From NCBI GenBank assembly GCA_011390515.1, contig JAABSJ010000003.1, positions 1-64,000 on the forward strand: 64,000 nt of DNA. The letters run 5' to 3'. Made by a program: the position numbers and the translations under genes. Positions 38,703-50,000 of this stretch are shown here, in pieces; position 1 is the first letter of the stretch; each line of letters starts with the position of its first letter. The DNA comes from Oscillatoria sp. (lineage in GTDB: Bacteria > Cyanobacteriota > Cyanobacteriia > Cyanobacteriales > Laspinemataceae). The notes beneath the pieces are model-generated. The model had not been told where the DNA came from, did no database searches, and worked only from the letters and a program-made list of their open reading frames with translations.

Positions 38703-40229
38703 GTGGAGTCAAAAGCCGTGTTCGGTTTGACCAACTGTTTTCAGATGGCTGAGATCCAAACTATGCGAGAAATTAATGCAGCAGTAGTCAATATCAGTGG
38801 TCGTCAGCGAATGCTGTCTCAACGCATCGCACTCTTGGCCTTGCAACTAGAGCGGTCTCAGACACCGGAAGATAGAACAAAATGGCGTTCGGCTTTGCGC
38901 GAAAGCATCACCCTGATGGAACAATCTCATCATGGGCTGATCTATGGGGATGCAGCCTTGCAATTACCGGGACATCCATCCCCAACGGTCAAATCCATGT
39001 ACTTTGAACCCCCGATCAATTTAGATCGGAAAATTAAAGCCTATATTGCGGCAGTCAATCAGGTGATCGCCACAGCCGATGGGGAACTTACCCCAGAAAA
39101 TCCCCATCTAAGTTACATCCTCGATGCCGCGAGTGGGCCCTTGCTCGATGACTTAGATGCCATCGTCAGTCAATATCAACTCGAAAGTAACCGCCAACAA
39201 GAGGCGATCGCCCGTCAGCAAGCGGAACTCTATCGTCAAAGCCAGATGGCAGCCACCCGAGCTCGTTCTCAAGCCGCTGAATTAGCACAAGCCCTAGGGG
39301 AGTTAAAAAATGCCCAAGATCGCCTGATTCAGAGCGAAAAAATGTCCAGTTTAGGCCAACTCCTAGCCAGTGTCGCCCATGAACTAAACAATCCCGTGAG
39401 TTTTATTTATGGCAATGTCAATCATGCGATCGCTTATGTTCAAGAATTGCTGGAAATCATTGAACTGTATCAACAAGAATATCCCCATCCTAGCCCCATG
39501 CTAGGTGAATATCTCGAAGAAATTGATTTTAATTTTATTAAACAAGATTTCCCTAAAGCTTTGTATTCGATTAAAGTTGGGTCGGATGCAATGCATCAGT
39601 TAGTGCTGTCTTTGCGGAATTTTTCCCGGAAAGATGAAGCTGCGATGAAAGAATTGGATATTCATGAAGGCATTGAGAGTGCCCTCTTGATTTTACAAAA
39701 TCGCCTCAAAGCCAATGGGAAAAGCCACGCCATCAATATCGTCAAAGACTATGGGGAAATTACCCCAATTGAAGGATTTCCCTCTCAGCTCAATCAAGTG
39801 TTTATGAATTTAATTGGAAATGCGATTGATGCCTTGGAAATGAAACGGGGAGATTGGGGGGAGGGGAACCCAGGGTGGAGATTAGCACAAGCACAGGTGT
39901 CATCCTCGGACCTTTCCTGTCCCGATGAGTTTGTTCCCACGATTCGCATTCGCACTCACCTGAGCGAGGGTGAACGGGTGGTGATTCAAATTTCCGATAA
40001 TGGCGCAGGCATGAGTTCCGAGGTCATCTCCTCCCTATTTCACCCCTTTTTTACGACCAAACCCGTCGGAAAAGGAACCGGGTTAGGCTTGTCTATTAGT
40101 CATCAAATTGTCGTGGAAAAGCATGGGGGTCAGATTCAGTGTATTTCCACCCCGGGTCAGGGAACAGAGTTTTGGATCGAATTGCCAGTTAAACAAGCTT
40201 GCCGAGGTAAAAAGGTCCTCCAAGCTTAA
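38703..40229 (+). CDS. PilJ/NarX-type N-terminal domain histidine kinase (no obvious TM)
   Basis: MREINAAVVNISGRQRMLSQRIALLALQLE; VAHELNNPVSFIYGNVNHA; GKGTGLGLSISHQIV; GTG start. Confidence 0.82.
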   Translation: MESKAVFGLTNCFQMAEIQTMREINAAVVNISGRQRMLSQRIALLALQLERSQTPEDRTKWRSALRESITLMEQSHHGLIYGDAALQLPGHPSPTVKSMYFEPPINLDRKIKAYIAAVNQVIATADGELTPENPHLSYILDAASGPLLDDLDAIVSQYQLESNRQQEAIARQQAELYRQSQMAATRARSQAAELAQALGELKNAQDRLIQSEKMSSLGQLLASVAHELNNPVSFIYGNVNHAIAYVQELLEIIELYQQEYPHPSPMLGEYLEEIDFNFIKQDFPKALYSIKVGSDAMHQLVLSLRNFSRKDEAAMKELDIHEGIESALLILQNRLKANGKSHAINIVKDYGEITPIEGFPSQLNQVFMNLIGNAIDALEMKRGDWGEGNPGWRLAQAQVSSSDLSCPDEFVPTIRIRTHLSEGERVVIQISDNGAGMSSEVISSLFHPFFTTKPVGKGTGLGLSISHQIVVEKHGGQIQCISTPGQGTEFWIELPVKQACRGKKVLQA

Positions 40230-40587
40230 TCCCCTAAATGGTTCTGAGGGTTGATTCAAATAACTCAATTTTATTTGATAACAGAAAAAGGGGGATTTTT
40301 AGCTGAGAATGTTCTGGCCTAAATTGCCCGATCTATTGACCCTTTATGGGTGGGCGATTACGCCCAATATTCTTTACATCAAGTCATGGGTTTGCTCCGG
40401 CGCAACTAAAAAAAAGGGGTGACCTTGACCCGCGCTTTTTAGGAAAACATAAAAAAATATAGAAACTGCAAAATAGACTACAGAAAGGCTGGTATCTGGA
40501 TCCGTTAAAGTCTAAAACAGGAGCGGGGTGACCGCCGCTTTTTGAAGTTGGAGTAAATTTAGTCTGAAAAATAAGGATAATTAGAAA

Positions 40588-43500
40588 ATGCTGACTCAAT
40601 ATAGAGGCGGGCAACTAGACATGATACCTCGATATTCCAAACCCCCTACAAGCTTTAGTAAGATATCATCCCTGCAATCTGTTTCTCAGGGGATTAGTAT
40701 TGCCGTGACCCTGATTGGTTTGATTGTTCTGCTAGGTTGGATTTTCAATATTCCCGTCCTAAAAAGTGTTTGGCCTGGGCTAGTGACGATGAAAGCAAAT
40801 ACCGCCATTAGTTTTATTCTGTGTGGCCTTTCCCTGTGGCAATTGGGACATAAAAAAAAATCCCAATCTAGGAGGAACAAATCACCGCAGCGCAATCGGC
40901 TAAAAATCTGGAATAAGAGGGGCCTAGGCATTCTAAAAACTCTGGCTGATCTCGTGGCATTAATCCTGACCACTTTATCCTATTTAACTATTCTGATCGG
41001 GGTGTTGACCCTCCTACAATATATCCTGAATGTCAATTTTGGCATTGATCAATGGCTCTTTCAAGAAAGAGCCAATGCTGTGGGAACTTCCATGCCTGGT
41101 CGGATGGCTCCTAATACAGCTGTTAATTTTGTATTGCTGGGTTTTGCTCTGGTTTTTTCCCAACAAAAACGCTATCGGATTTCCCAGTATTTGAGTGTGT
41201 TGGCTTGGGCGATCGCCTTTTTAGGATTACTCGGTTATCTGTATGGTATTTCGGCATTTTATGGTCTCGGACGCAGTACCGAAATGGCATTACATACGAG
41301 TGTAGGGTTTATTTTACTTGCTGTGGGGATTTTGTTAGCTCATCCGGACCGGGGACCTGTGGCCTTATTGACCAGCGATCGCGCCCTTCGTCTGCTCATG
41401 CAACCCCAGGCGATCGCCGCCCTAGTTCTTCCTCCCTTATTCGGGGGATTAATTCTCCAAGGTACCCAATTAAATCTCTACGATCGCGGGTTTGGGATTG
41501 CCTTGTTAAGCGTATTTAATACCATCTTGTTAGCGATTGCGATCGGGTGGAATGCCTATACCCTGAGCATCATGGATGCCCGACGGGAACAAGCAGAACG
41601 AGAACAATACCTCAGTGCGATCGCCGCTGCACGCAGTGAAGAACTCCAGCAAACCTTGATTGAACTACAACAGGCTCAAGCTGAACAAAAGCAAGCCGAA
41701 CAAAAATATCGCAGCATCTTTGAAAATGCCGTAGAAGGAATTTTTCAAAGTACCCTCAACGGACGTTATCTCACCGTTAATCCCATGTTAGCCCAAATCT
41801 ACGGCTATGATGGACCGGAAGAATTAATGACCAGCATTAATAATATTGAATCTCAGGTCTATGTAAACAAAAATCGCCGCGATCAATTCGTGGGTATTCT
41901 CCAGAAAACTCATGCCTTTTGGAACTTTGAATCTCAGGTTTATCGCAAAGATGGCAGCATCATCTGGATCTCGGAAAATGCACGGGTTATTCGCAACCCG
42001 GAGGGCCAAATTATTGGCTACGAAGGCACGGTAGAGGATATCACGCAACGCAAACAAGCCGAAGAACGGCTGGAAAACTCTCTGTCTTTATTGCAGGCAA
42101 CCCTCGAATCGACAGCGGATGGAATTTTTGCGATCGACCAGGATGGTCAAATTACCAGCTATAACCAGAAATTCATTGATCTATTGCAAATTTCCCAGTC
42201 ATGGCTAGAAAAGGCGACCTTTAAGCAAGGGCTAAAAATTTTATTGCCTCAGTTAAAACAGCCTCAAGACTGTCTCAGTCAAATTAGAAAATGGCGGGAT
42301 TCTCCGAATCTGGAATTTTGGGATACTCTGGAATTTAAAGAAGGCAGAATTTTAGAGTGCTATTCTCGCCCGCAGATGGTTGGGAATAGCCGAGTTGGAC
42401 GAGTTTTTAGCTTTCGGGATATCACCGATGCAACTCGCGCCGAACAGCACATTCGCTATCAAGCCTTTCACGATGCCCTCACGGATTTACCCAACCGAAA
42501 TTTATTGAATGAGTGCTTGTTAGAAGTCTTGGAACAGGCCAAAAATACGGGCAGTCCGGTGGCGGTAATGTTCCTAGATTTGGATCGGTTTAAGACAATT
42601 AACGATACCCTCGGTCATGAGATCGGGGATAAATTATTACAAGGGGTAGCCGAGAGACTCAAAGCTACCTTGGGAGACCAAAATATCATCGCTCGATGGG
42701 GGGGAGATGAATTTACCATCATTCTGCCCGAAATTTCTTCTGGGGTCGCCGCCACCCAGATTGCCGAAGAGATTATCCAAACTTTAAAACCGGCTTTTTC
42801 CATCGAAAATAACCACCTTCATATCAGTACCAGTATTGGGATTGCCCTCTATCCCCACGATGGAGAGGATGGAGAAACGCTCATCAAACACGCTGATTCT
42901 GCCCTCTATCGCGCCAAGGAAAAAGGCCGCAATACTTATGAAGTTTACACCCCATCTTTTGATGTTCTGGCCAGTGAGTTATTAGACTTGGAAAACCGAC
43001 TACACCGGGCCTTAGAACTGAGCGAATTTATGCTCACCTATCAGCCAAAAGTGAATATTAAAACTGGAGAAATTAAGGGAATGGAGGCATTAATCCGCTG
43101 GAAGCATCCCGAATTAGGCTTAGTTTCCCCCGCAAAATTTATTCCCATTGCCGAAGAAACGGGGTTAATTATGCCCATTGGAGAATGGGTTCTCAAGACA
43201 GCTTGCCGTCAAAATCAAGCCTGGATTGAATCGGGGTTGTCACCGATACCTGTAGCCGTGAACCTCTCCGTTCGACAGTTCCAACAAGCGAATTTAGTCA
43301 AAAAAATTGCTCAAGTCTTGGAAGAAACGGGGTTAAATGCCCGGTATTTGACCCTAGAAATTACAGAAACTGCCGCCATGCTGGATGTGGACTTTACCCG
43401 CAAGTTGTTACGGGAGTTAGAACAGATGGGGGTGAATATTGCCCTGGATGATTTTGGGACTGGATATTCTTCTTTGAGTTATCTCAAACAGTTTCCCCTC

Positions 43501-43767
43501 CATACGTTAAAAATAGACCGTTCGTTTGTGAAAGACTTGACGGAAGAACCGGCAGATATTGCGATCGCCCGGGCGGTGATTGCCTTGGGACATGGGTTAG
43601 ATTTAAACGTTGTGGCAGAAGGGGTGGAAACTCAGGAACAAGTCGATTGTCTACGAATGCTAGACTGTGAAGAAATTCAAGGCTATTTCTTCAGTCGTCC
43701 CTTATCCTCGGAAGATGCCACCCAACTGTTGCAGCGAATGCGCTTACAGCAAGAGGTTTCGATTTAA
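40588..43767 (+). CDS. Membrane PAS-GGDEF-EAL protein (c-di-GMP turnover)
   Basis: Multiple N-terminal TMs; PAS; RWGGDEFTI; EALIRWKHPELGLVSPAKFIP; DDFGTGYSSLSYLKQFP. Confidence 0.93.
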   Translation: MLTQYRGGQLDMIPRYSKPPTSFSKISSLQSVSQGISIAVTLIGLIVLLGWIFNIPVLKSVWPGLVTMKANTAISFILCGLSLWQLGHKKKSQSRRNKSPQRNRLKIWNKRGLGILKTLADLVALILTTLSYLTILIGVLTLLQYILNVNFGIDQWLFQERANAVGTSMPGRMAPNTAVNFVLLGFALVFSQQKRYRISQYLSVLAWAIAFLGLLGYLYGISAFYGLGRSTEMALHTSVGFILLAVGILLAHPDRGPVALLTSDRALRLLMQPQAIAALVLPPLFGGLILQGTQLNLYDRGFGIALLSVFNTILLAIAIGWNAYTLSIMDARREQAEREQYLSAIAAARSEELQQTLIELQQAQAEQKQAEQKYRSIFENAVEGIFQSTLNGRYLTVNPMLAQIYGYDGPEELMTSINNIESQVYVNKNRRDQFVGILQKTHAFWNFESQVYRKDGSIIWISENARVIRNPEGQIIGYEGTVEDITQRKQAEERLENSLSLLQATLESTADGIFAIDQDGQITSYNQKFIDLLQISQSWLEKATFKQGLKILLPQLKQPQDCLSQIRKWRDSPNLEFWDTLEFKEGRILECYSRPQMVGNSRVGRVFSFRDITDATRAEQHIRYQAFHDALTDLPNRNLLNECLLEVLEQAKNTGSPVAVMFLDLDRFKTINDTLGHEIGDKLLQGVAERLKATLGDQNIIARWGGDEFTIILPEISSGVAATQIAEEIIQTLKPAFSIENNHLHISTSIGIALYPHDGEDGETLIKHADSALYRAKEKGRNTYEVYTPSFDVLASELLDLENRLHRALELSEFMLTYQPKVNIKTGEIKGMEALIRWKHPELGLVSPAKFIPIAEETGLIMPIGEWVLKTACRQNQAWIESGLSPIPVAVNLSVRQFQQANLVKKIAQVLEETGLNARYLTLEITETAAMLDVDFTRKLLRELEQMGVNIALDDFGTGYSSLSYLKQFPLHTLKIDRSFVKDLTEEPADIAIARAVIALGHGLDLNVVAEGVETQEQVDCLRMLDCEEIQGYFFSRPLSSEDATQLLQRMRLQQEVSI

Positions 43768-44051
43768 TGGGGTGAATTGGGGTGGGGTTCTCAGTCGGAT
43801 GATGCCTTGTGAGGAAGGCGGATAGAGTGCGATCGCCCTTAATTTCTGTAGGGGCGATTTTCTTTCTCACTCCTACAGATAGGGTTCAACTTTCTTAAGT
43901 TATTCCAAAATTGGGAACTTAATTCGGTTTTTAAGCGTACATTTTAAATAGACTTGATTAAGCCAACAAATCTATTAAAGTTGGGAATTTAATTTGTCTG
44001 TATCAATCCATACAAATTAACATTTTTTAACAGAAGCGGGAGGGTAGAAAA

Positions 44052-47000
44052 ATGATTGAACTGAGTGGCTATCAGATTGGGGAAGAACTGTACCGCAATA
44101 GCAAGCGGGTGGTGTATCGAGGCATTCGAGAAGCCGATGGGTTGCCGGTGATTTTAAAAACCCTGGGGACGGAGTATCCCAGTCCAACGGATATCGCTCA
44201 ACTCCATCATGAATATGAGATGACCCAAGATTTAAAGTTAGGGGGAATCATTGAGCCATTAAGTCTGGAAATCCGCAGTAATTTGCCGGTTTTGATTTTA
44301 CCCGATACGGGGGGAATTTCCCTCAAAACTTTTTTAAATCAACAAAGGTTAGAGGTTGAGACATTTTTAAAAGTAGGGATTCAACTGGCGCAGATTCTGG
44401 GAGAAATTCATCAACATCATATTATTCATAAAGATATTAAACCGAGTAATATGATTATTCAGCCTCAGAGTTTAGAGGTGAAGTTAATTGACTTTGCGAT
44501 CGCCTCTAAATTATCCAAGGAAACCGCAGCAGCAGTCCATCCCAATAGCCTGGAAGGAACCCTCGCCTATATGTCCCCGGAACAAACTGGGCGAATGAAT
44601 CGGGCGATCGACTATCGCACGGATTTTTACTCGTTAGGGGTAACTTTTTATGAAATGCTTACCGGGGAATTACCTTGTCAAGCAGAGGAGGCGATCGAGG
44701 TCGTTCATTGCCATATTGCCCGGATGCCAGTTCCCCCCACTGAACTCGTTCCCGAGATTCCAGTCACCGTTTCTAACCTGGTGATGAAATTATTGGCAAA
44801 AACCGCAGAAAACCGCTATCAAAGTGGGTTTGGGTTAAAAAAAGATTTAGAAATTTGTCTGAAAAAATGGCAACAAACGGGTGAAGTTGATGAATTTAGT
44901 TTAGGAGAACAGGACGTTTCGGGTAAATTAGAAATTCCGCAAAAACTCTATGGAAGGGACCGAGAACTCGCGCAACTATTGGCGGCATTTGAACGAGTCT
45001 GCGGGGGCGCGGCTGAACTGATTCTCGTTGCCGGTTATTCTGGGGTGGGTAAATCTGCTTTAGTGCAGGAAACTCAAAAACCCTTAGTTAAACATCGCGG
45101 GTATTTTATTAGCGGAAAATTTGACCAATTTAAGCGCAATATTCCTTATGATTCCCTGATTCAAGCTTTTCAGTCTTTAATTCGGCAAATTCTCACGGAA
45201 AACGAAGCCCAAATCCAAGAGTGGAAAGAAAAATTGCTGGCTGCCTTGGGACCGAATGGACAGGCGATCGTTGATGTCATTCCTGCGGTTGAATTCATTG
45301 TCGGTAAACAGCCACCCCTCCTCGAATTAGGTCCCACGGAATCGCAAAACCGCTTCAGCCAGGTTTTTAAACAATTTATTAGTGTTTTTACCCGGAAAGA
45401 ACATCCACTGGTAGTCTTTTTGGATGATTTGCAATGGGCTGATTCTGCCTCATTGAAATTAATTGAAGGATTAATCAGCGATACGGATAGTGAGTATTTA
45501 TTGTTGATTGGGGCTTATCGAGATAACGAAGTCTCTGCCATCCATCCCCTGATGCAAACCCGGGAAAACCTGGAAAAGGTCGGGGCATCCGTGAAGCAAA
45601 TTATCCTCGAACCTTTACAGTTGATTCATGTTGAAGAATTAGTCCGAGATGCTTTAAACCAATCGATTGATTCCAAAGAGTTGGCAAAACTTTTATTCAA
45701 TCAAGCCGGAGGCAATCCCTTTTTCTCCATCCAACTCCTGACGACCCTTTATCGGGAATCTTTACTCATCTACGACTGGGAATCTCAGAGATGGCAGTGG
45801 GATATCAACCAAATTCAGGCCGTTGGCATCAGCGATTATAACGTCACTGAGTTGATGGTTCGCAATATTTGCCAACTGCCATCGGCGACGCAAAAGGCAT
45901 TAACTTTAGCGGCTTGTATTGGCAATACGTTTAATTTAGAGTTGCTGGCGATCGTCAACGAAGAATCTATCTCGGTTACAGCTAACCAATTGCAACCAGC
46001 CGTTGAATCAGGTTTAATTTATTTAGTAACCAATGATTATAAAACTCTATTGCTGCTGAGTAAAGCGGAATCCCAAGAGGCTACCCTAAAAGATGTCAAA
46101 TTTGACTATAAATTTTTGCATGACCGGGTACAGCAAGCAGCATATTCTCTAATTCCCGAAGAACAGAAAAAACAAACTCACCTAAAAATTGGTAGATTAC
46201 TCCTACAAAACACGACAGAAGAAGAACAAAAAGACAATATTTTTGCTCTGGTAAACCAATTGAATCATGGAACAGATTTACTGATTTCTCAGGCGGAAAG
46301 GTATCAACTCGCTGCACTTAATCTCATTGCGGGACAAAAAGCAAAAGCAGCCGCAGCCTATGAATCAGCAGTTAAATATTTGAGTGTGGGATTGGGGCTG
46401 CTAGGGGAAGATAGTTGGGACTTTCAATATGAGCTGACGTTTAACCTGCATTTAGAGGCGGCAGAATGTGAATTTATAACCACAAATTTTGAAGGTTCTC
46501 AACACCTGTCGAATATTCTTCTGAATCAAGCCAAGACTCTTTTAGAAAAAGTAAAAGTTTATGAAATACAAATTCAGTTTAATATTTCTCATAATCAGCT
46601 CAGGGCAGCGATTGAGATAGGCGTAGGTGTTTTAGAAATGCTGGAAGTTCAGTTGGAACAAGAGCCTCCAAAAGACTTAGTTGTTGATAATTTAGCGGAC
46701 TTACCCGCTATGACTGATCCAGACAAGCTCGCGGCAATGGGAATATTAAATAACATTGTAGCAGCAGCTTATGTTGGGCATCCAGCAATGTTTCCCGTAA
46801 TTATTTTCACGATGATTACGTTATCAATTCAATATGGCAATTCTGCCCCTGCCGCTTATGCATACGCTTTTTATGGGGGGCTACTTTGTGGGGAACTGGG
46901 AGATATCAATTCTGGATATCAATTTGGACAACTAGGCGTTTACTTGCTGGGGAAATTTAATGCTAAATCCGTAAAATCAAAAATACTTTGTGTGTTTAAT

Positions 47001-50000
47001 ATTTTTGTACGGCCTTGGAAAGAACCACTGGCAAAAAGTTTGATGGCTTTTCTTGAAGGTGTTCAAAGTGGTATAGAAATGGGCGATTTAGAATTTGCGT
47101 GTCATAATTCTGTTACTTATTGTAACTATTTGTTCCTTGACGGAGAAGTGTTGGAAAAAGTCGCTAAAGAACAGGTTAAATATGCTAACTTTGCTATAAA
47201 ATTAAAACAAGTTTTTGATATTTGTTATACCCAAGTTTATCAGCAGCTTGTTGGCAATTTACAAGGAAAAGCCCCAGACAAACTTTATTTAATAGGAGAA
47301 AATTTTAATCGACAGGAAAGGCTTCCTAGCATGAAAAAATCTCAAAATGCAACTTTAATGTATTCTTACTATGTAGCAGAAATTATTTTATTTTATTTGT
47401 TTAGAGATTATTATCAAGCTTTAGTTAGTGTCAATTTAGCATCAGAATATGCTCCAGGCGGGTTAGGGTTAATGTATAGTGCTGCATACAATTTTTATCA
47501 TTCTCTAGCCCTGTTAGCTTGGTATCCATCTGCCCAACCCGAAAAGCAAAAAGAATACCTGCTTGAGGTCGATGCCAATCAGAAAAAAATGGCAAATTGG
47601 GCTTTTCACTGTCCGGAAAACTTCCAGCATAAATATGAATTAGTCGAGGCAGAGAAAGCGCGGGTTTTAGGGCAACGAGAACAGGCGATGGATTATTATG
47701 AGCAAGCCATTCAAGGAGCGAAAGAGCAAGGTTATCTTCAGGACGAAGCCTTAGCTAATGAACTTGCCGGGGAGTTTCAGCTATCTCTCGGTAGAATAAA
47801 GATTGCGAAAATGTACATGATTGATGCTTACTCCTGTTATCTGCGCTGGGGGGCAAATGCCAAAGTTGCCGATTTGGAAGAACGATATCCGCAATTACTG
47901 ACGCAGGATCTCAAGCAAAGCCTCAATACTTCAATGGGTGAAACGAATAGCAGTAGCAGTACGACGGAATCCAGTCTGCTCGACTTAGAATCGGTGATGA
48001 AAGCGGCTCAAACTATTTCGGGGGAGATTATTCTGCCTCAATTGCTTGAGAATTTAATGAAAATTTTAATCGAAAATGCTGGGGCTGAAACGGGGGTTTT
48101 GATTTTATCCAAAGCTGATGAATGGGTGATTGAAGCAGCGGGGAATAAGCAGGAGTTGCGAGTCCGGCAATCGATTCCAGTTTCTAGCAGTCTGGATATA
48201 CCGCTTTCGGTGATTCAGTATGTGAAGCGGACTCAAAATGATGTGATTTTAGCGGATGCTCGGGAGGAGGAACTGTTTCGAGGCGATCGCTATATTCTCG
48301 AATCCCAACCCAAATCAATCCTCTGTTGTCCGATTCTCTCCCAAGGCAAACTCATCGGTATCCTTTATTTAGAAAATAATCTGATTACAGGAGCCTTTAC
48401 CCCAAGACGGGTAGAAGTCTTGCGAATGTTATCAGCACAAGCAGCCCTTTCTTTAGAAAATGCTCAACTCTATGAAGCGCAAAAAGAATATTCCCGAAAG
48501 CTAGAGCAAACCGTCCAAGAGCGCACCCAAGAATTACAACAAAGCAACACCCGTTATTATAATCTCGCCGCCAACATCCCGGGGATGATTTATCAATTGA
48601 TGATGCATCCCGATGGGACATCCAGTTGTCCATACGTCAGTCCAGGATCTCGCGAAATTTTTGGAATAGAAGCGGAAGCCTTCATGGAGGATATATCACT
48701 ATTTTATGAGGTCACGCATCCTGAAGATCGCGAGAAATTCAGCGAATCGATCGCCCGTTCAGCTACAACCCTAGAACCGTGGCATTGGACCTGGAGAATT
48801 ATTGTATCCGGCGAAATCAAATGGGTTCAAGGGGATTCTCGACCGGAACAGCAACCCGATGGGAGTATCATCTGGGATGGGTTAGTCATTGATATTAGCG
48901 ATCGCAAGCAGGCAGAAGAGGAATTAAGAACCAGTGAAGAACGCTGGCAGTTAGCCTTAAAAGGCAACAATGATGGCATCTGGGATTGGAATATCCAAAC
49001 CAATGAAGCCTTCTTTTCTCCTCGCTGGAAAGAAATGATTGGATATGAAGACCATGAAATAGTCAATCAACCTGAGGAATTTTTTAAAATCCTCCATCCC
49101 GATGATAGAGACTGGGTATGGCAAGCCCTTCAAGACCACATAAAGGGTCAAACACTTTATTACAGTGCTGAGTTTCGCTTACAATGCAAAGATGGTAGCT
49201 ATAAATGGATGCTATCGAGAGCACAGGCCCTCTGGGATGAATTAGGAAATCCCTTGAGATTAGTCGGTTCCCATACCGATATCACCGATCGCAAGCAACG
49301 AGAAGAAGCCTTAGAATTTATTGTTTTGGGAACCGCCTCGGCCATTGGGAGTGCCTTTTTTAACTCCTTAGTGCAATCCCTCGCCCAGGTGAGTCAAGCC
49401 CGCTATGCCGTGGTTGCCGAAATTGATTTAACCCAACATAAAGCTCAAACTCTGGCCTTTTGGACTGGGGAAGACTTTGGGCAAAATTTTGAGTACAATT
49501 TAGACGGAACTGCCTGCGAATGTGTAATCCAAAACGCCGAACCCTATTATACCGACCAGGTTAAGCAGTTATTTCCAAATAATTCAGATTTAAAAGCCTT
49601 GGGAGTCGAAGCCTATTGGGGAACCCCCCTCTATGATTCCACCGGCAAGATTATTGGAATTTTATCGGTTCTTGACGATCGCCCCATAGAAAGAAACTCC
49701 CTTTTAGACTCCATTTTAAAAATTTTCGCAGCTAGAGCAGGGGCGGAATTGGAACGGCAACAAGCTCAAAGTAAGCTCAATGCGGCGAAAGAAGCGGCAG
49801 ATGCTGCCAGCAAAGCTAAAGGGGAATTCCTCTCCAAAATGAGCCATGAATTACGAACCCCCCTGAATGCCATTTTGGGCTTTACGCAAATTCTCAACCG
49901 GGACAATAGCCTCAAATCTCAACAACAAGACTACCTCGGCATCATCTCCCGGGCGGGGGAACATCTGCTCACCCTGATTAATGATGTGTTGGAAATGTCC

